This document shows positions 25,096 to 32,985 of a stretch of 64,000 nucleotides of DNA, in pieces. A program made the position numbers and the translations under genes. The DNA is from Actinomycetales bacterium (GTDB lineage Bacteria > Actinomycetota > Actinomycetes > S36-B12): the NCBI GenBank assembly GCA_016125355.1, contig WGLX01000022.1:32428-96427 (forward strand), read 5' to 3'. The notes beneath the pieces are model-generated. The model did not search any database. It was not told the origin of the DNA and saw only the letters and a list, made by a program, of their open reading frames with translations. Within the stretch, counting starts at the first letter, position 1, and every line of letters starts with the position of its first letter.

Positions 25096-25893
25096 TCACA
25101 GCAGCTCCCCGATGTCCTCACTGCCCCGCTCGAACGCGAGGAACCCGAGCCAGAACACCACGATGCCGCCGAGGACCAACGACGCGATCGCCCACAGCGG
25201 CGGCGCCACCAGCGAGTACATGACGTCGTGCATCCCCTGGACGTACCACGTCATCGGGTTGAGCTTGATCACCCAGCCGAGCAGCTCGTTCTGTCCCTCC
25301 ACCATGCTCACCGGGTAGAGGACGGGCGTGAGGAAGTACATCGCACCGAGCACGACGGCCACGATGTACTGCACGTCGCCGTAGCGGGCGTTCAGAACCG
25401 ACAGCACGAGGCCGACGCCCTGGGAGAACAGCAGCGTCCCCAGCAGGATGGGAACGGCCAGGATCCAGGTCCACCCGATGTTCCTCAGGAACAGGAACAT
25501 CAGGATGAGCACCACCAGCTCGAGCAGGACCTGGACAAGCTGCACGATCGAGGCGCCGAGGATCGGCGTCCACGCGGGGAACTGGACCTTCTTGAGAAGT
25601 TCTCCGTTCGACTTCAGCTGGGTCATCGAGAGGTTGAGGATGCTCGAGAAGAGGTTCCAGGTCACGATCCCCGTGAAGAGGAACGCAGCGTAGGAGGAGC
25701 CATTGCCGTTGCCCAGGGGTGGGGCCTGGATCCGGAAGACGACGCTGAACACGGCGGCGAAGACCACGAGGGTGGCCAACGGCTGCAGCAGGGACCACGC
25801 CCAGCCCAGGACGCTCGAGCGGTATCGGGTGGCGAAGTCGCGGTTGGCGAAGGCCCAGACCAAGGCCCGACGCGAGTAGAGGTCGGTCAGCAC
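25096..25893 (-). CDS. wzm: Polysaccharide ABC transporter permease
   Basis: A 265-residue ABC-2 permease. FANRDFATRYRSSVLGWAWSLLQPL is the typical cytoplasmic elbow and first helix, and about six membrane segments follow, with YFLTPVLYPVSMVEG and LNPMTWYVQGMHD conserved in Wzm/TagG proteins. It forms the channel exporting the undecaprenyl-linked polysaccharide. GTG 25893 is preferred because GGAGGAGGGG lies upstream on the minus strand; a longer open frame to 25962 exists. The gene heads the wzm-wzt-GT2-GT4 operon. Confidence 0.9.
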   Translation of the reverse strand: MLTDLYSRRALVWAFANRDFATRYRSSVLGWAWSLLQPLATLVVFAAVFSVVFRIQAPPLGNGNGSSYAAFLFTGIVTWNLFSSILNLSMTQLKSNGELLKKVQFPAWTPILGASIVQLVQVLLELVVLILMFLFLRNIGWTWILAVPILLGTLLFSQGVGLVLSVLNARYGDVQYIVAVVLGAMYFLTPVLYPVSMVEGQNELLGWVIKLNPMTWYVQGMHDVMYSLVAPPLWAIASLVLGGIVVFWLGFLAFERGSEDIGELL

Positions 25894-25979
25894 AGGCGTC
25901 CGCCCCTCCTCCACATGATGGCGCGATCCTACCTGTCGCGCCGTCGTCCGATGTGCGTCCATTTGCCGGGCTTCGTGGT

Positions 25980-25985
25980 TACTCT
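25980..25985 (+). promoter_or_regulatory. -10 box of the Ig-like secreted protein gene
   Basis: TACTCT lies about 23 nt before ATG 26009, which also has a strong AAGGAGG ribosome-binding site, so this transcript is leadered. Confidence 0.4.
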
Positions 25986-26008
25986 CGGAGGGACATCAAG
26001 GAGGCACC

Positions 26009-27277
26009 ATGTCCCGTACGACCATGCGGTCACGAGCCGGCAGGGCCCTGCTCGCCGGCGCACTCGCCCTCGGACTCGCCGCCGGCACCGCGCTCGCGGC
26101 CGGCGCGCCCGCATCCGCCGCGTCGAACGGCTTCATCGCCGTGCCGAACGGCATGGTCGGGGTCAGCGAGAACATCACGATCAACGCACCTGGTGCCAAG
26201 GGGCAGATCGTGACCATCGGTCTGCAGCTCGGGGCCACCTCGCAGACGTTGCAGACGACCATTGGCTCGAACGGGTTCGGAGCCGTGACGTGGACGCCCA
26301 CCGGCGCGGGCACGTGGACCATCAACGGCCTCGGCGTGATCGCCAACCTGGGCTCGACGAGCGCATCCGTGGCACCGATGTCGACGTACACCGTGCTGCT
26401 CGCGCAGAGCGCGCTGCAGCAGTCCGCCAACAACAACCTGCTGGCCGGCGTGGTCGCACCCATCGGCACGCTGGCTCCCACGGGCACGGTGACCCTGCAG
26501 ACCGGTGGCAGCGGCAATGCACTCGTCACCGCGCCGCTGACGGGGGCCTTCGGCGGAACGACGGCCACCGCAACGATCCCGTGGACGCCCACGGTCGGCG
26601 GACCCTTCGCCCTTCAGGCCACGTACAACCCGGCCTCGGGCGGGCAGGTCGGCTCCACGAGCCCGATCTCGCAGCCTGTTATCTCCGCCGGCGTGACCAC
26701 GGTGTCGGTCCGGTGGCCGACCAACCTGTACGTCGGAACGCCCACGGTGCTCCAGGCGGTGCTCGGGTCGGGCATCCCGAACGGCAGCGTGGCCTTCACC
26801 TTCGACAACGTGGGCATCAGCGGCTCCATCCCGACGGTGAACGGCGTGGGCACCTTCCAGTGGACCCCGCCCACGAGCGGCGTCCACACGATCTCCGTGA
26901 GCTACTCGGGCGGCACGCCCAACTCCGCGGGCACGTTCCCGTTCAGCGGTACGGCGTCTCAGGTGGTGCAGATCCAGGGCGCGCGTCCGGCGGACAACCT
27001 CACGGTGGATCCGCCGACCCAGCCGGTCTGGAACATCGCGCAGCCCATCTCGATGACGGCGGGGTCGACGGTGACGCTGGTCGGCTCGAGTCAGTCGGGG
27101 ACGCCGGTGATCTTCAGCGAGCAGGGGCCATGCGTCATCGCCGGTGCCGTCCTGACCGCGCTGAGCGCCGGCCAGTGCCAGGTGACGGCGATGTCCCCCG
27201 GCAATGCCAGCCTCACGCCCGGGAGCGAGACCTACACCATCACGGTGACCAACCCGCCCAAGCGCAAGAAGCGCTAA
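26009..27277 (+). CDS. Secreted Ig-like repeat protein
   Basis: A 422-residue protein with a classical signal peptide (RSRAGRALLAGALALGLAAG, cleavage near ASAAS at about residue 39). The mature part is rich in Thr, Ser, Gly and Val with repeating beta-sandwich patterns such as GAVTWTPTGAGTWTI, ATIPWTPTVGGPFAL and GTFQWTPPTSGVHTI, at least three Ig-like units of about 90-110 residues. The C-terminus ends KRKKR with no sorting motif or anchor. AAGGAGG precedes the ATG. It probably associates with the cell surface or glycan; the function is unknown. The stop codon TAA lies within the inverted repeat that begins at 27274. Confidence 0.8.
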   Translation: MSRTTMRSRAGRALLAGALALGLAAGTALAAGAPASAASNGFIAVPNGMVGVSENITINAPGAKGQIVTIGLQLGATSQTLQTTIGSNGFGAVTWTPTGAGTWTINGLGVIANLGSTSASVAPMSTYTVLLAQSALQQSANNNLLAGVVAPIGTLAPTGTVTLQTGGSGNALVTAPLTGAFGGTTATATIPWTPTVGGPFALQATYNPASGGQVGSTSPISQPVISAGVTTVSVRWPTNLYVGTPTVLQAVLGSGIPNGSVAFTFDNVGISGSIPTVNGVGTFQWTPPTSGVHTISVSYSGGTPNSAGTFPFSGTASQVVQIQGARPADNLTVDPPTQPVWNIAQPISMTAGSTVTLVGSSQSGTPVIFSEQGPCVIAGAVLTALSAGQCQVTAMSPGNASLTPGSETYTITVTNPPKRKKR

Positions 27278-27341
27278 CTCGTTTCTCCCACGTAGCGGGA
27301 GAGGTGAGCCAAAACCACGGGTTTTGGCTCACCTCTCCCGC
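27274..27341 (+). repeat. Palindromic terminal repeat, family B (copy B1)
   Basis: It begins CTAACTCGTTTCTCCC and contains a perfect 22-bp stem: GCGGGAGAGGTGAGCC plus AAAACC (27295-27316), a 3-nt loop, and the complement at 27320-27341. It is an inverted copy of the element at 28398-28463 (52 of 66 positions identical) on the other side of the DUF559 gene. GGGAG in the middle can pair with upstream CTCCC or downstream CTCCC, so two structures compete. It contains the stop codon of the upstream gene and can also act as terminator between the two convergent genes. Confidence 0.85.
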
Positions 27342-27353
27342 TCGTACGTGTCG

Positions 27354-28349
27354 TCATCCCGCCTGGGCGAGCCCTCCGGCAGTCCAGATCCGTTTCGCGA
27401 CGGCCCGCATCGAGCCGCTCGCCTCACGCCAGCCCCACCGGACCACGCCGTAACCCGCCGCACGGATTCGATCCTCGCGGCGCTTCTCCCTCATGAGCAC
27501 CTCGCGGTCTGTGTACTTGAGTGCCCCGTCCGCTTCGCCGATCACCCGCAGGTGCGAGAAGAGCATGTCGACGATGCCTGCCAGCCCGTTCGCATCCGTA
27601 ATCGGGGCCTGTAGTTCCGGCTCAGGCAGACCAGCCCGGATCAGCCGAAGCCTTGAGAGGGTCTCCACGGGGGTCTGGGCACCCGTCCTGACGTGCGGTA
27701 GGGCCGCAGTGAGGACGCCCGCCCCCGCCAACCTCGGCCACCTCGTGCTCAATGCGCGGAGCCGATGGACCGCGGCCGGGTCGCGCCAGGCAAGCCCGTC
27801 GAGAGTGGCCACGGCCCAATCGCCGTCACTCGCCATGGCCGTCGTCGTCGCGGCGAGGTCGCGTCCCACGACGAGCAACCCACCGACCCCTGTGACGTCC
27901 TCGTCGCCCACATCCAGGACGTGTACGACGGCCGGTGGCAATCGATCTACGGCCGAGATCCGGCGCCGCAGCGCCCTGCTGTCGCGCCCACGCGGCCGCA
28001 CAAGGTGCACCGTGCCCAGGAGGCTGCGGTCGCAGGGCAGTCCCCAGGCGACCGCAGCCGAGGGGCCGAACAGGGCAACGTCGCCGGGCAGGGCGAGCAG
28101 TGTCGCCGCCGCAATCAGCCGATGGCGCTCCTCCGGTCCAGCCGCTTCGTCGAGCGTCAGCCGATCCACGTACACGCCGTGATGGAGTCGTACCCACTGC
28201 TTGTTGCGGCGCATGGTGAGCACGGAGGTCGGGTCGAGTCCCCAGCCGGCAAGGTCGCTCCGGCGGAAGGCGCCTCCTTGAGCTGCTGCGCGCTCGCGGA
28301 CCAGTTGGCGGAGTTCTGCGAGCTCCTGGGACGTACGTCGATCGGGCAT
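27354..28349 (-). CDS. AbiEi-like/DUF559 endonuclease-like protein (unit 1)
   Basis: A 331-residue protein. The N-terminus (GGAFRRSDLAGWGLDPTSVLTMRRNKQWVR) is a winged-helix-like AbiEi-type domain followed by LHHGVYV. The middle has GDVALFGPSAAVAWGLP. The C-terminus (from ETLSRLRLIRAGLPEPELQ) is DUF559, a Vsr-like PD-(D/E)XK fold: Glu in ETLSR, Asp in IVDMLF, GEADG, then a Lys, matching the catalytic pattern. No partner AbiEii toxin gene is adjacent. Inverted copies of one palindrome lie on both sides, 12 bp beyond the stop and 48 bp before the start. Activity is unproven; DUF559 proteins are numerous and uncharacterised in actinomycetes. Confidence 0.8.
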   Translation of the reverse strand: MPDRRTSQELAELRQLVRERAAAQGGAFRRSDLAGWGLDPTSVLTMRRNKQWVRLHHGVYVDRLTLDEAAGPEERHRLIAAATLLALPGDVALFGPSAAVAWGLPCDRSLLGTVHLVRPRGRDSRALRRRISAVDRLPPAVVHVLDVGDEDVTGVGGLLVVGRDLAATTTAMASDGDWAVATLDGLAWRDPAAVHRLRALSTRWPRLAGAGVLTAALPHVRTGAQTPVETLSRLRLIRAGLPEPELQAPITDANGLAGIVDMLFSHLRVIGEADGALKYTDREVLMREKRREDRIRAAGYGVVRWGWREASGSMRAVAKRIWTAGGLAQAG

Positions 28350-28397
28350 GGAGGAACCCTGCCGAGGCAGCCGACGTCACTCAACCGACCCTCCACA

Positions 28398-28463
28398 GGG
28401 ACAGGTGAGCCAAAGCGTCCTCTTTTGACTCACTTGTCCCGCGTCGCGGGAGAAACGAGTTAG
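28398..28463 (-). repeat. Palindromic terminal repeat, family B (copy B2)
   Basis: Read on the minus strand it starts CTAACTCGTTTCTCCC, identical over 16 nt to copy B1, and ends TTTGGCTCACCTGTCCC. The hairpin pairs GGGACAGGTGAGCCAAA (28398-28414) with TTTTGACTCACTTGTCCC (28423-28440). It contains the stop codon TAA (28460-28462) of the glycosyltransferase gene on its right. With B1 it forms long inverted termini around the DUF559 gene. Confidence 0.83.
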
Positions 28464-30304
28464 GCGCCGCGGCCCTTGACCTTGCGCAGGGGAGCGGTGA
28501 TCTTCCAGGAGCGGGTGTTCCGCATGAAGTCCATCTCCTGCCGCAGGGCCTCGGCGGCGGCCCGGTGTGCGACGACCTGTGCCTGCAGGTCGTCCGCCCG
28601 GAGAACCACAAGGGACCGGATGCCCAGGAAGCCCTCGATCGAGTCCGACGCATCTGCCACCGTGAGCGTCACCTGTGCCGGCTCGCCCGTCTGGCCGTCG
28701 CCGAGCGGGAGCGAGATCACCGAGCCCAGGTAGACCTGCTCACTGACCGGACCACCCGGCCCGGCCGCGACGATGCGCGCCACGCCGGGCATGGAGCGCG
28801 TGGACAGCAGCACCAGGAGCGGGCCGTCGGCGGGTCGGGAGAGGCGGATGTCCACCGACCGTCCGGGCCGGATCTCGTAACCCCATGTCTGGGGAGAGCC
28901 GACGGCCCCGACGACCACCTCGTCCGCGGTCAGGAAGTCCTCCGTGCCCCGCGGCTGGCGCAGCATGGGCGTCAGGCCCTCGTCCTGCAGATGCGCGAGG
29001 TACTGGTCCGCAAAGCCACTGTCGGGCGCGGCTGACGGCACGCTCAGCATGTACTCGTGCCCGAGCTCGATCTGGGGGAACACCGGCGTCCTCGCTTCCA
29101 TCCGTCGAACGGCACAGACCTCGTCCATGATGACCCTCGCGACCGAGTCCCACGTGATCGCCGGACGCGAGTCCTCCGCTATCCGCGCCTCGCGAGCGCC
29201 GCGTGCCGCGACGTTCAGTGCCTTGCTCTCGAGCACGCGCACGAAGTCGTCCACGTCGTCGCTGGCGAAGTAGTCGGCGAGCTCACCGCCCGCCTCGCGA
29301 AGGGAGGAGTTGTCGGCAACCACCGCCATGCGACCGAAGGCGAGACTCTCCGACACCGGCAGGCCCCAGCCCTCGTAGCGGGAGGGGTACACGGTGAACT
29401 CCGCATGCGCGTAGAACGAGGCCAGGTCCGCATCGCTCACGCTGCTCGAGAGCACGCTCACCTTGCCCCCGAGTCCGCCTGAGCGCACGTACGCGTCGAG
29501 GAACTCGTCGGCATGCCACCCGAGCCGCCCGATGCACACGAGGTCCGGCACGTTCTCGGCTCCTCGGTCGTCGATCAGCCGCTCCCACGCGCGCAGCGCC
29601 AGCACGTGGTTCTTCCGCGACTCGATGGTGCCGACGAACAGGGCGTAGGGGCGCGGCCACGGCTCGCGGCTCGTGTCGTACTGCTCGGGATCGAGCCCGC
29701 ACGGCAGCCCGGTGACCCGGCCGGGCGGCACAGCCCAGCCGCGCTCGTCGCAGTACTCCGTGAAGTCCCGCCGGCTCGACGCCGAGATGGCGGGCACAGC
29801 GGAGCCGGTAGCCGCCACCAGGGCGAGGTACCGCTCGAACAGGCGGTTGACGGCAGCCGTATGTCCCGTCTGCAGCACAGGTGTCAGGTCGTAGAGCAGG
29901 TAGACACAGCGTGCCCCCGCCGCGTGCGCCCGTCGCGCGGCGAGCATCAGGGCGTCATTGATCCACACCGCCCCCAAGAACACGAGCGTGGTCTCCTCGT
30001 CGATGGACACCGGCTCAGCCGACCGGGCTCGCTCGAGGCAGGATCTCGACGCCTGGGCGAGGGCGCCGCGATCGGGCGCCGGATTCCGCGATCCCGCCCC
30101 CGTCCGGATCAGCAGGTCGATCTCGTGATCGGAGAGCGCGACCAGTTCGCCCCGCGAGCGGTCGAGGACGACGGGAACGGGCGGCTCATCGGAATCGAGC
30201 ATTCGCGGAGCCGTCTCCGCGATCACCCGCTGAACACCCGAGACCGACTCCTGGCGCTGCAGGAACTCCACGAGGTCGGTGACGTCGAGGAGCAGCCCTG
30301 CCAT
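28460..30304 (-). CDS. GT4 glycosyltransferase with C-terminal accessory domain
   Basis: A 614-residue protein. The GT-B part covers about residues 1-400: LLLDVTDLVEFL with GVQRVIAE, LLYDLTPVLQTGH, FVGTIESRKNHVLALRAW, and SRYEGWGLPVSESLAFGRM with the E-x7-E catalytic pair. Residues about 420-580 form a beta-rich accessory domain (GYEIRPGRSVDIRLSR). The tail NTRSWKITAPLRKVKG is the basic motif also seen in other glycosyltransferases here. ATG 30304 is chosen because TACGCT lies 6 nt before it; the longer frame crosses the divergent promoter. Its stop codon lies inside repeat B2. Confidence 0.83.
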   Translation of the reverse strand: MAGLLLDVTDLVEFLQRQESVSGVQRVIAETAPRMLDSDEPPVPVVLDRSRGELVALSDHEIDLLIRTGAGSRNPAPDRGALAQASRSCLERARSAEPVSIDEETTLVFLGAVWINDALMLAARRAHAAGARCVYLLYDLTPVLQTGHTAAVNRLFERYLALVAATGSAVPAISASSRRDFTEYCDERGWAVPPGRVTGLPCGLDPEQYDTSREPWPRPYALFVGTIESRKNHVLALRAWERLIDDRGAENVPDLVCIGRLGWHADEFLDAYVRSGGLGGKVSVLSSSVSDADLASFYAHAEFTVYPSRYEGWGLPVSESLAFGRMAVVADNSSLREAGGELADYFASDDVDDFVRVLESKALNVAARGAREARIAEDSRPAITWDSVARVIMDEVCAVRRMEARTPVFPQIELGHEYMLSVPSAAPDSGFADQYLAHLQDEGLTPMLRQPRGTEDFLTADEVVVGAVGSPQTWGYEIRPGRSVDIRLSRPADGPLLVLLSTRSMPGVARIVAAGPGGPVSEQVYLGSVISLPLGDGQTGEPAQVTLTVADASDSIEGFLGIRSLVVLRADDLQAQVVAHRAAAEALRQEMDFMRNTRSWKITAPLRKVKGRGA

Positions 30305-30310
30305 GCGCAC

Positions 30311-30341
30311 AGCGTAGGGGAGCAGGCGAGGCCCGTATCCT
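30311..30341. promoter_or_regulatory. Divergent leaderless promoter pair
   Basis: TACGCT on the minus strand (30316 to 30311) is 6 nt before ATG 30304. TATCCT on the plus strand (30336 to 30341) is 6 nt before GTG 30348. Both follow the leaderless geometry used throughout the window. Confidence 0.55.
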
Positions 30342-30347
30342 GCCGAC

Positions 30348-32057
30348 GTGGCCGGACCGGGTTGGCGCTCCCGTGCTGCGGACGGGCTGATCGTCCTGGG
30401 CCTGTCCGCCTTCGCGGCGTTCTTCTCGGGTGCGCAGCGGTGGACGGGCTTCAACTCGCCGGACTCGGAGTTCTACGCCTCCTTGGCACTGTTCGGCGAC
30501 GACGTCGCCGGTCGGGCGATCGATCCCGCCTACACGACCACGCGTCTGGGCTACATCGTGCCCGTCCGGGGACTCACCTCCGTCCTGGGTGCATGGACCG
30601 GCTTCGCTCTCTGGCGCTTCCTCCTGATCCTCGCCATCGTGGGTGCGCTCTACGGACTCGTCCGCCTCGCGAGCACCCGACAGCTGGCGACGCTGGTCGC
30701 CGCCGCGGGGGCGCTGAACACCGTCGTGCTCAGCTTCGTCGGCAACACGTATCTCACCGGCACCCTGATGGCCGGGGTGCTGCTCCTGATCCTGCTCGGT
30801 GCGTGGCCCGTGCTCGCGGCGCCGCGATCGACCTGGCTGCCCCCGCTCTTGTCGGGCGTCGTCGTCGCATGGCTGGTGATGGTCAACCCGTACGGCGGGC
30901 TGCTCGGCCTGTCCCTGTGGTTCGGGCTGAGGACGTACCTGCTGGTGACGGAGCCGGACGGTCGCTGGCGCAGCCTGGGGCGTGATGCAGCGATGGCGGT
31001 CGGCGGCTTCGCGCTGACCACCGGCGCGTTCCTGCTGGCTGGCACCTGGGTCTTCCCCGGACGGTCCTGGCTGGGCACCTACCTCGATTGGAACGCGCGC
31101 CTGGACTACTCGGTGTTCGTGGGCGACGAGGCGGTCTGGCAGCGCGACATCGCCCTGCTCGTGCCTGCGGTGGCTGTGCTCATTGCCGCCACCGCCACGC
31201 TCCTCGCGCGGGATCGACGAGCGGCGGTGGCAGGCCTCGTCGTTGCCGTCCTCAACGGCGTGTTCACCTTCGGCTACCTGCGACTCGTCCCAGGTCCATG
31301 GCTGGAGGCACCGACCTATGTGGCACTGCTCTGGCCGGGAGCCCTGGCCGGCGTGGCGCTGTCGTTCGCAGCCATCGTCGGCAGCCGAACCCTGGGGTGG
31401 CTCGGGTGGGTCCTCGGCGTCGCGGCGCTACCGTTCGCGCTGTGGGCCGGGCGATGGGACCAGGACGTGTCGGGAGGCGCCGGGCTGCTCGTCGCTGGCG
31501 TCGTCCTGCTGCTCTTCGTCGTCACGGCCCTCGCCTGGAGGCGCGCCCCCGAGCGCTGGCTGAGCGGTGCCCTGGTCGTCGTGGCGCTGGGGGCACTCAC
31601 GATCGGCGCCCAGGTGCTGCAGAACGGACGTGGCCTGCTGGGCATCTACGGTCAGTTCCCCTTCCGGGCCGCTTATGTCGACTTCCAGGTCGAGGAGCTG
31701 ATGCGGTCCAAGGTCGCTGCCGAGGAGTTCGTGCTCGATCACACGACGCCCGCCGATGTCGTTGGCGTCTGGACGGATGCGGACCGGCTGACGTCAGGGA
31801 TCGCGGCCATGCAGCTGTGGAGCAACTACAACGCCGTGGGCTATCACGCCACGCTGACGCCCGAGGAGGCCACGCAGTTGGAGCAGCGGCGCCCGACCGC
31901 CGTCGCGATGTACGCCCCCACCCGCGATCAGGTCTACGCCTTCTGGCAGTCCCTGCCACCGCAGGCGCGTGCCTCGGTGCCGGACTGCACGACGGTGCCG
32001 TTCCTCGGCATCGGCTCGCCCGACGCCCACATCTGCGTCACGCACCTGTCCTGGTGA
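30348..32057 (+). CDS. Polytopic membrane protein, GT-C-like
   Basis: A 569-residue protein with about eleven membrane segments over the first 430 residues and a soluble extracytoplasmic C-terminal domain of about 140 residues. The first loop has FNSPDSEFYASLALFGDDVAG, with the acidic pair expected for GT-C enzymes. The tail contains FVLDHTTPADVVGVWTDADR and WSNYNAVGYHATLT, and two cysteines that could pair. It may use a polyprenyl-phosphate sugar to decorate the exported glycan; this is inferred from fold and context. GTG 30348 has a leaderless -10. It ends just before a long hairpin. Confidence 0.65.
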   Translation: MAGPGWRSRAADGLIVLGLSAFAAFFSGAQRWTGFNSPDSEFYASLALFGDDVAGRAIDPAYTTTRLGYIVPVRGLTSVLGAWTGFALWRFLLILAIVGALYGLVRLASTRQLATLVAAAGALNTVVLSFVGNTYLTGTLMAGVLLLILLGAWPVLAAPRSTWLPPLLSGVVVAWLVMVNPYGGLLGLSLWFGLRTYLLVTEPDGRWRSLGRDAAMAVGGFALTTGAFLLAGTWVFPGRSWLGTYLDWNARLDYSVFVGDEAVWQRDIALLVPAVAVLIAATATLLARDRRAAVAGLVVAVLNGVFTFGYLRLVPGPWLEAPTYVALLWPGALAGVALSFAAIVGSRTLGWLGWVLGVAALPFALWAGRWDQDVSGGAGLLVAGVVLLLFVVTALAWRRAPERWLSGALVVVALGALTIGAQVLQNGRGLLGIYGQFPFRAAYVDFQVEELMRSKVAAEEFVLDHTTPADVVGVWTDADRLTSGIAAMQLWSNYNAVGYHATLTPEEATQLEQRRPTAVAMYAPTRDQVYAFWQSLPPQARASVPDCTTVPFLGIGSPDAHICVTHLSW

Positions 32058-32064
32058 CCCCCCG

Positions 32065-32132
32065 CCCGTCTGTCTTGAGGTTTGCGGTCGCGCGACACGG
32101 CGTGTCGCGCCCGCAACCTCAAGACAGACGGG
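32065..32132. terminator. Long hairpin between convergent genes (family D)
   Basis: CCCGTCTGTCTTGAGGTT (32065-32082) pairs perfectly with its complement at 32115-32132. Inside, GCGG pairs with CCGC and GCGCGACAC (32090-32098) with GTGTCGCGC (32102-32110) around a GGC loop. Almost the whole 68 nt folds as one stem of over 30 bp with only two small bulges. It lies between convergent stops at 32057 and 32140, so it probably ends both transcripts. Its length and regularity also resemble the palindromes around the DUF559 genes. Confidence 0.7.
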
Positions 32133-32139
32133 GAGCGGT

Positions 32140-32979
32140 TCAGGCGAGGTTGCGGAGCAGTCGTGGGGGGCGCAGTTCCGCAGCCGTGTCCGGGGTGGCC
32201 ATGCTGGCCAGCCGGCGCAGGTCCCGCAGCCGTGCCGTCGTCCTCGGCAGACTGGCCACCCCGGCCCGTGCGCGCCCGACAAGCGACTTCCCCTGCTCGC
32301 CGCGGTCGAGGCCGACCTCCTGCGCGTGCGAGACCCGGTAGTCGATCACGCACTCGTCGTCGAGGCGCAGCTCCTCCCGTGAGGCCGCGACGAGGCTCCA
32401 CCAGCGATCGTGCAGCCACCCCGGCGGGATCGGCACGTCCGCGAACGACACGGGGCGGACGGCACTCGCGCCGCCGGTGACCAGCGAGTACCGCAGCACC
32501 GAGCGCATCCGCTCCGCCGCCGTCGCGGAGTTCCAGTCGACGGGCACGGGAAAGACATCACGCAGGGTTCCCCCTGTGGCCTCGCCCACCTCGTTCACCA
32601 GCCGGCCGTTCGAGGCGATCATCGACTCCTCGCGCCACGTCTCGAGCAGGCCGACCTGGTGGCCGATCCGGTTGGGGTGCCACACGTCATCATGGTCGCC
32701 GAGCACCGCGACGTCGTAGGAGCGGACCTCGTCGAGGCCCTGGCGGAAGTTGTGGGCGATCCGCGTCGATCGGTCCTCCGTCTTCGCGGTCGATTCGACG
32801 ATCCGCACGCTCGCGCCCAGGACGCGGTAGATGACATCGCGCGTGCCGTCGACCGACCGGTCGTCGACGATCACCACCGTCTCCGGCTGCCGGGTCTGAC
32901 GGACGACGCTCTCCAGCGTGTCACCGATCCATCGCTGGGAGTTGCTCGTGACGAGCACAGCGGCGACCCGCGTCATCAC
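32140..32979 (-). CDS. GT2 family glycosyltransferase
   Basis: A 279-residue GT-A protein: AAVLVTSNSQRWIGDTLESV, VVIVDDRSVDGT, and AVLGDHDDVWHPNRI, where DHDD is the metal site as in WbbD/WcaA-like transferases acting on the non-reducing end. The C-terminal third is basic, with a cluster of arginines. The start is an ATG 6 bp after the stop of the upstream DUF1972 gene, so both are in one operon. Donor unknown. Confidence 0.84.
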   Translation of the reverse strand: MMTRVAAVLVTSNSQRWIGDTLESVVRQTRQPETVVIVDDRSVDGTRDVIYRVLGASVRIVESTAKTEDRSTRIAHNFRQGLDEVRSYDVAVLGDHDDVWHPNRIGHQVGLLETWREESMIASNGRLVNEVGEATGGTLRDVFPVPVDWNSATAAERMRSVLRYSLVTGGASAVRPVSFADVPIPPGWLHDRWWSLVAASREELRLDDECVIDYRVSHAQEVGLDRGEQGKSLVGRARAGVASLPRTTARLRDLRRLASMATPDTAAELRPPRLLRNLA

Positions 32980-32985
32980 CTTCCC

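Noticed and set aside
27354..28349. AbiE toxin-antitoxin system
   Set aside because: Only the AbiEi-like domain is present, fused to DUF559; no AbiEii nucleotidyltransferase gene is adjacent.
27274..28463. Classical insertion sequence
   Set aside because: Long inverted termini are present, but there is no DDE, HUH or serine-recombinase transposase and no convincing target duplication beyond a GCG triplet.
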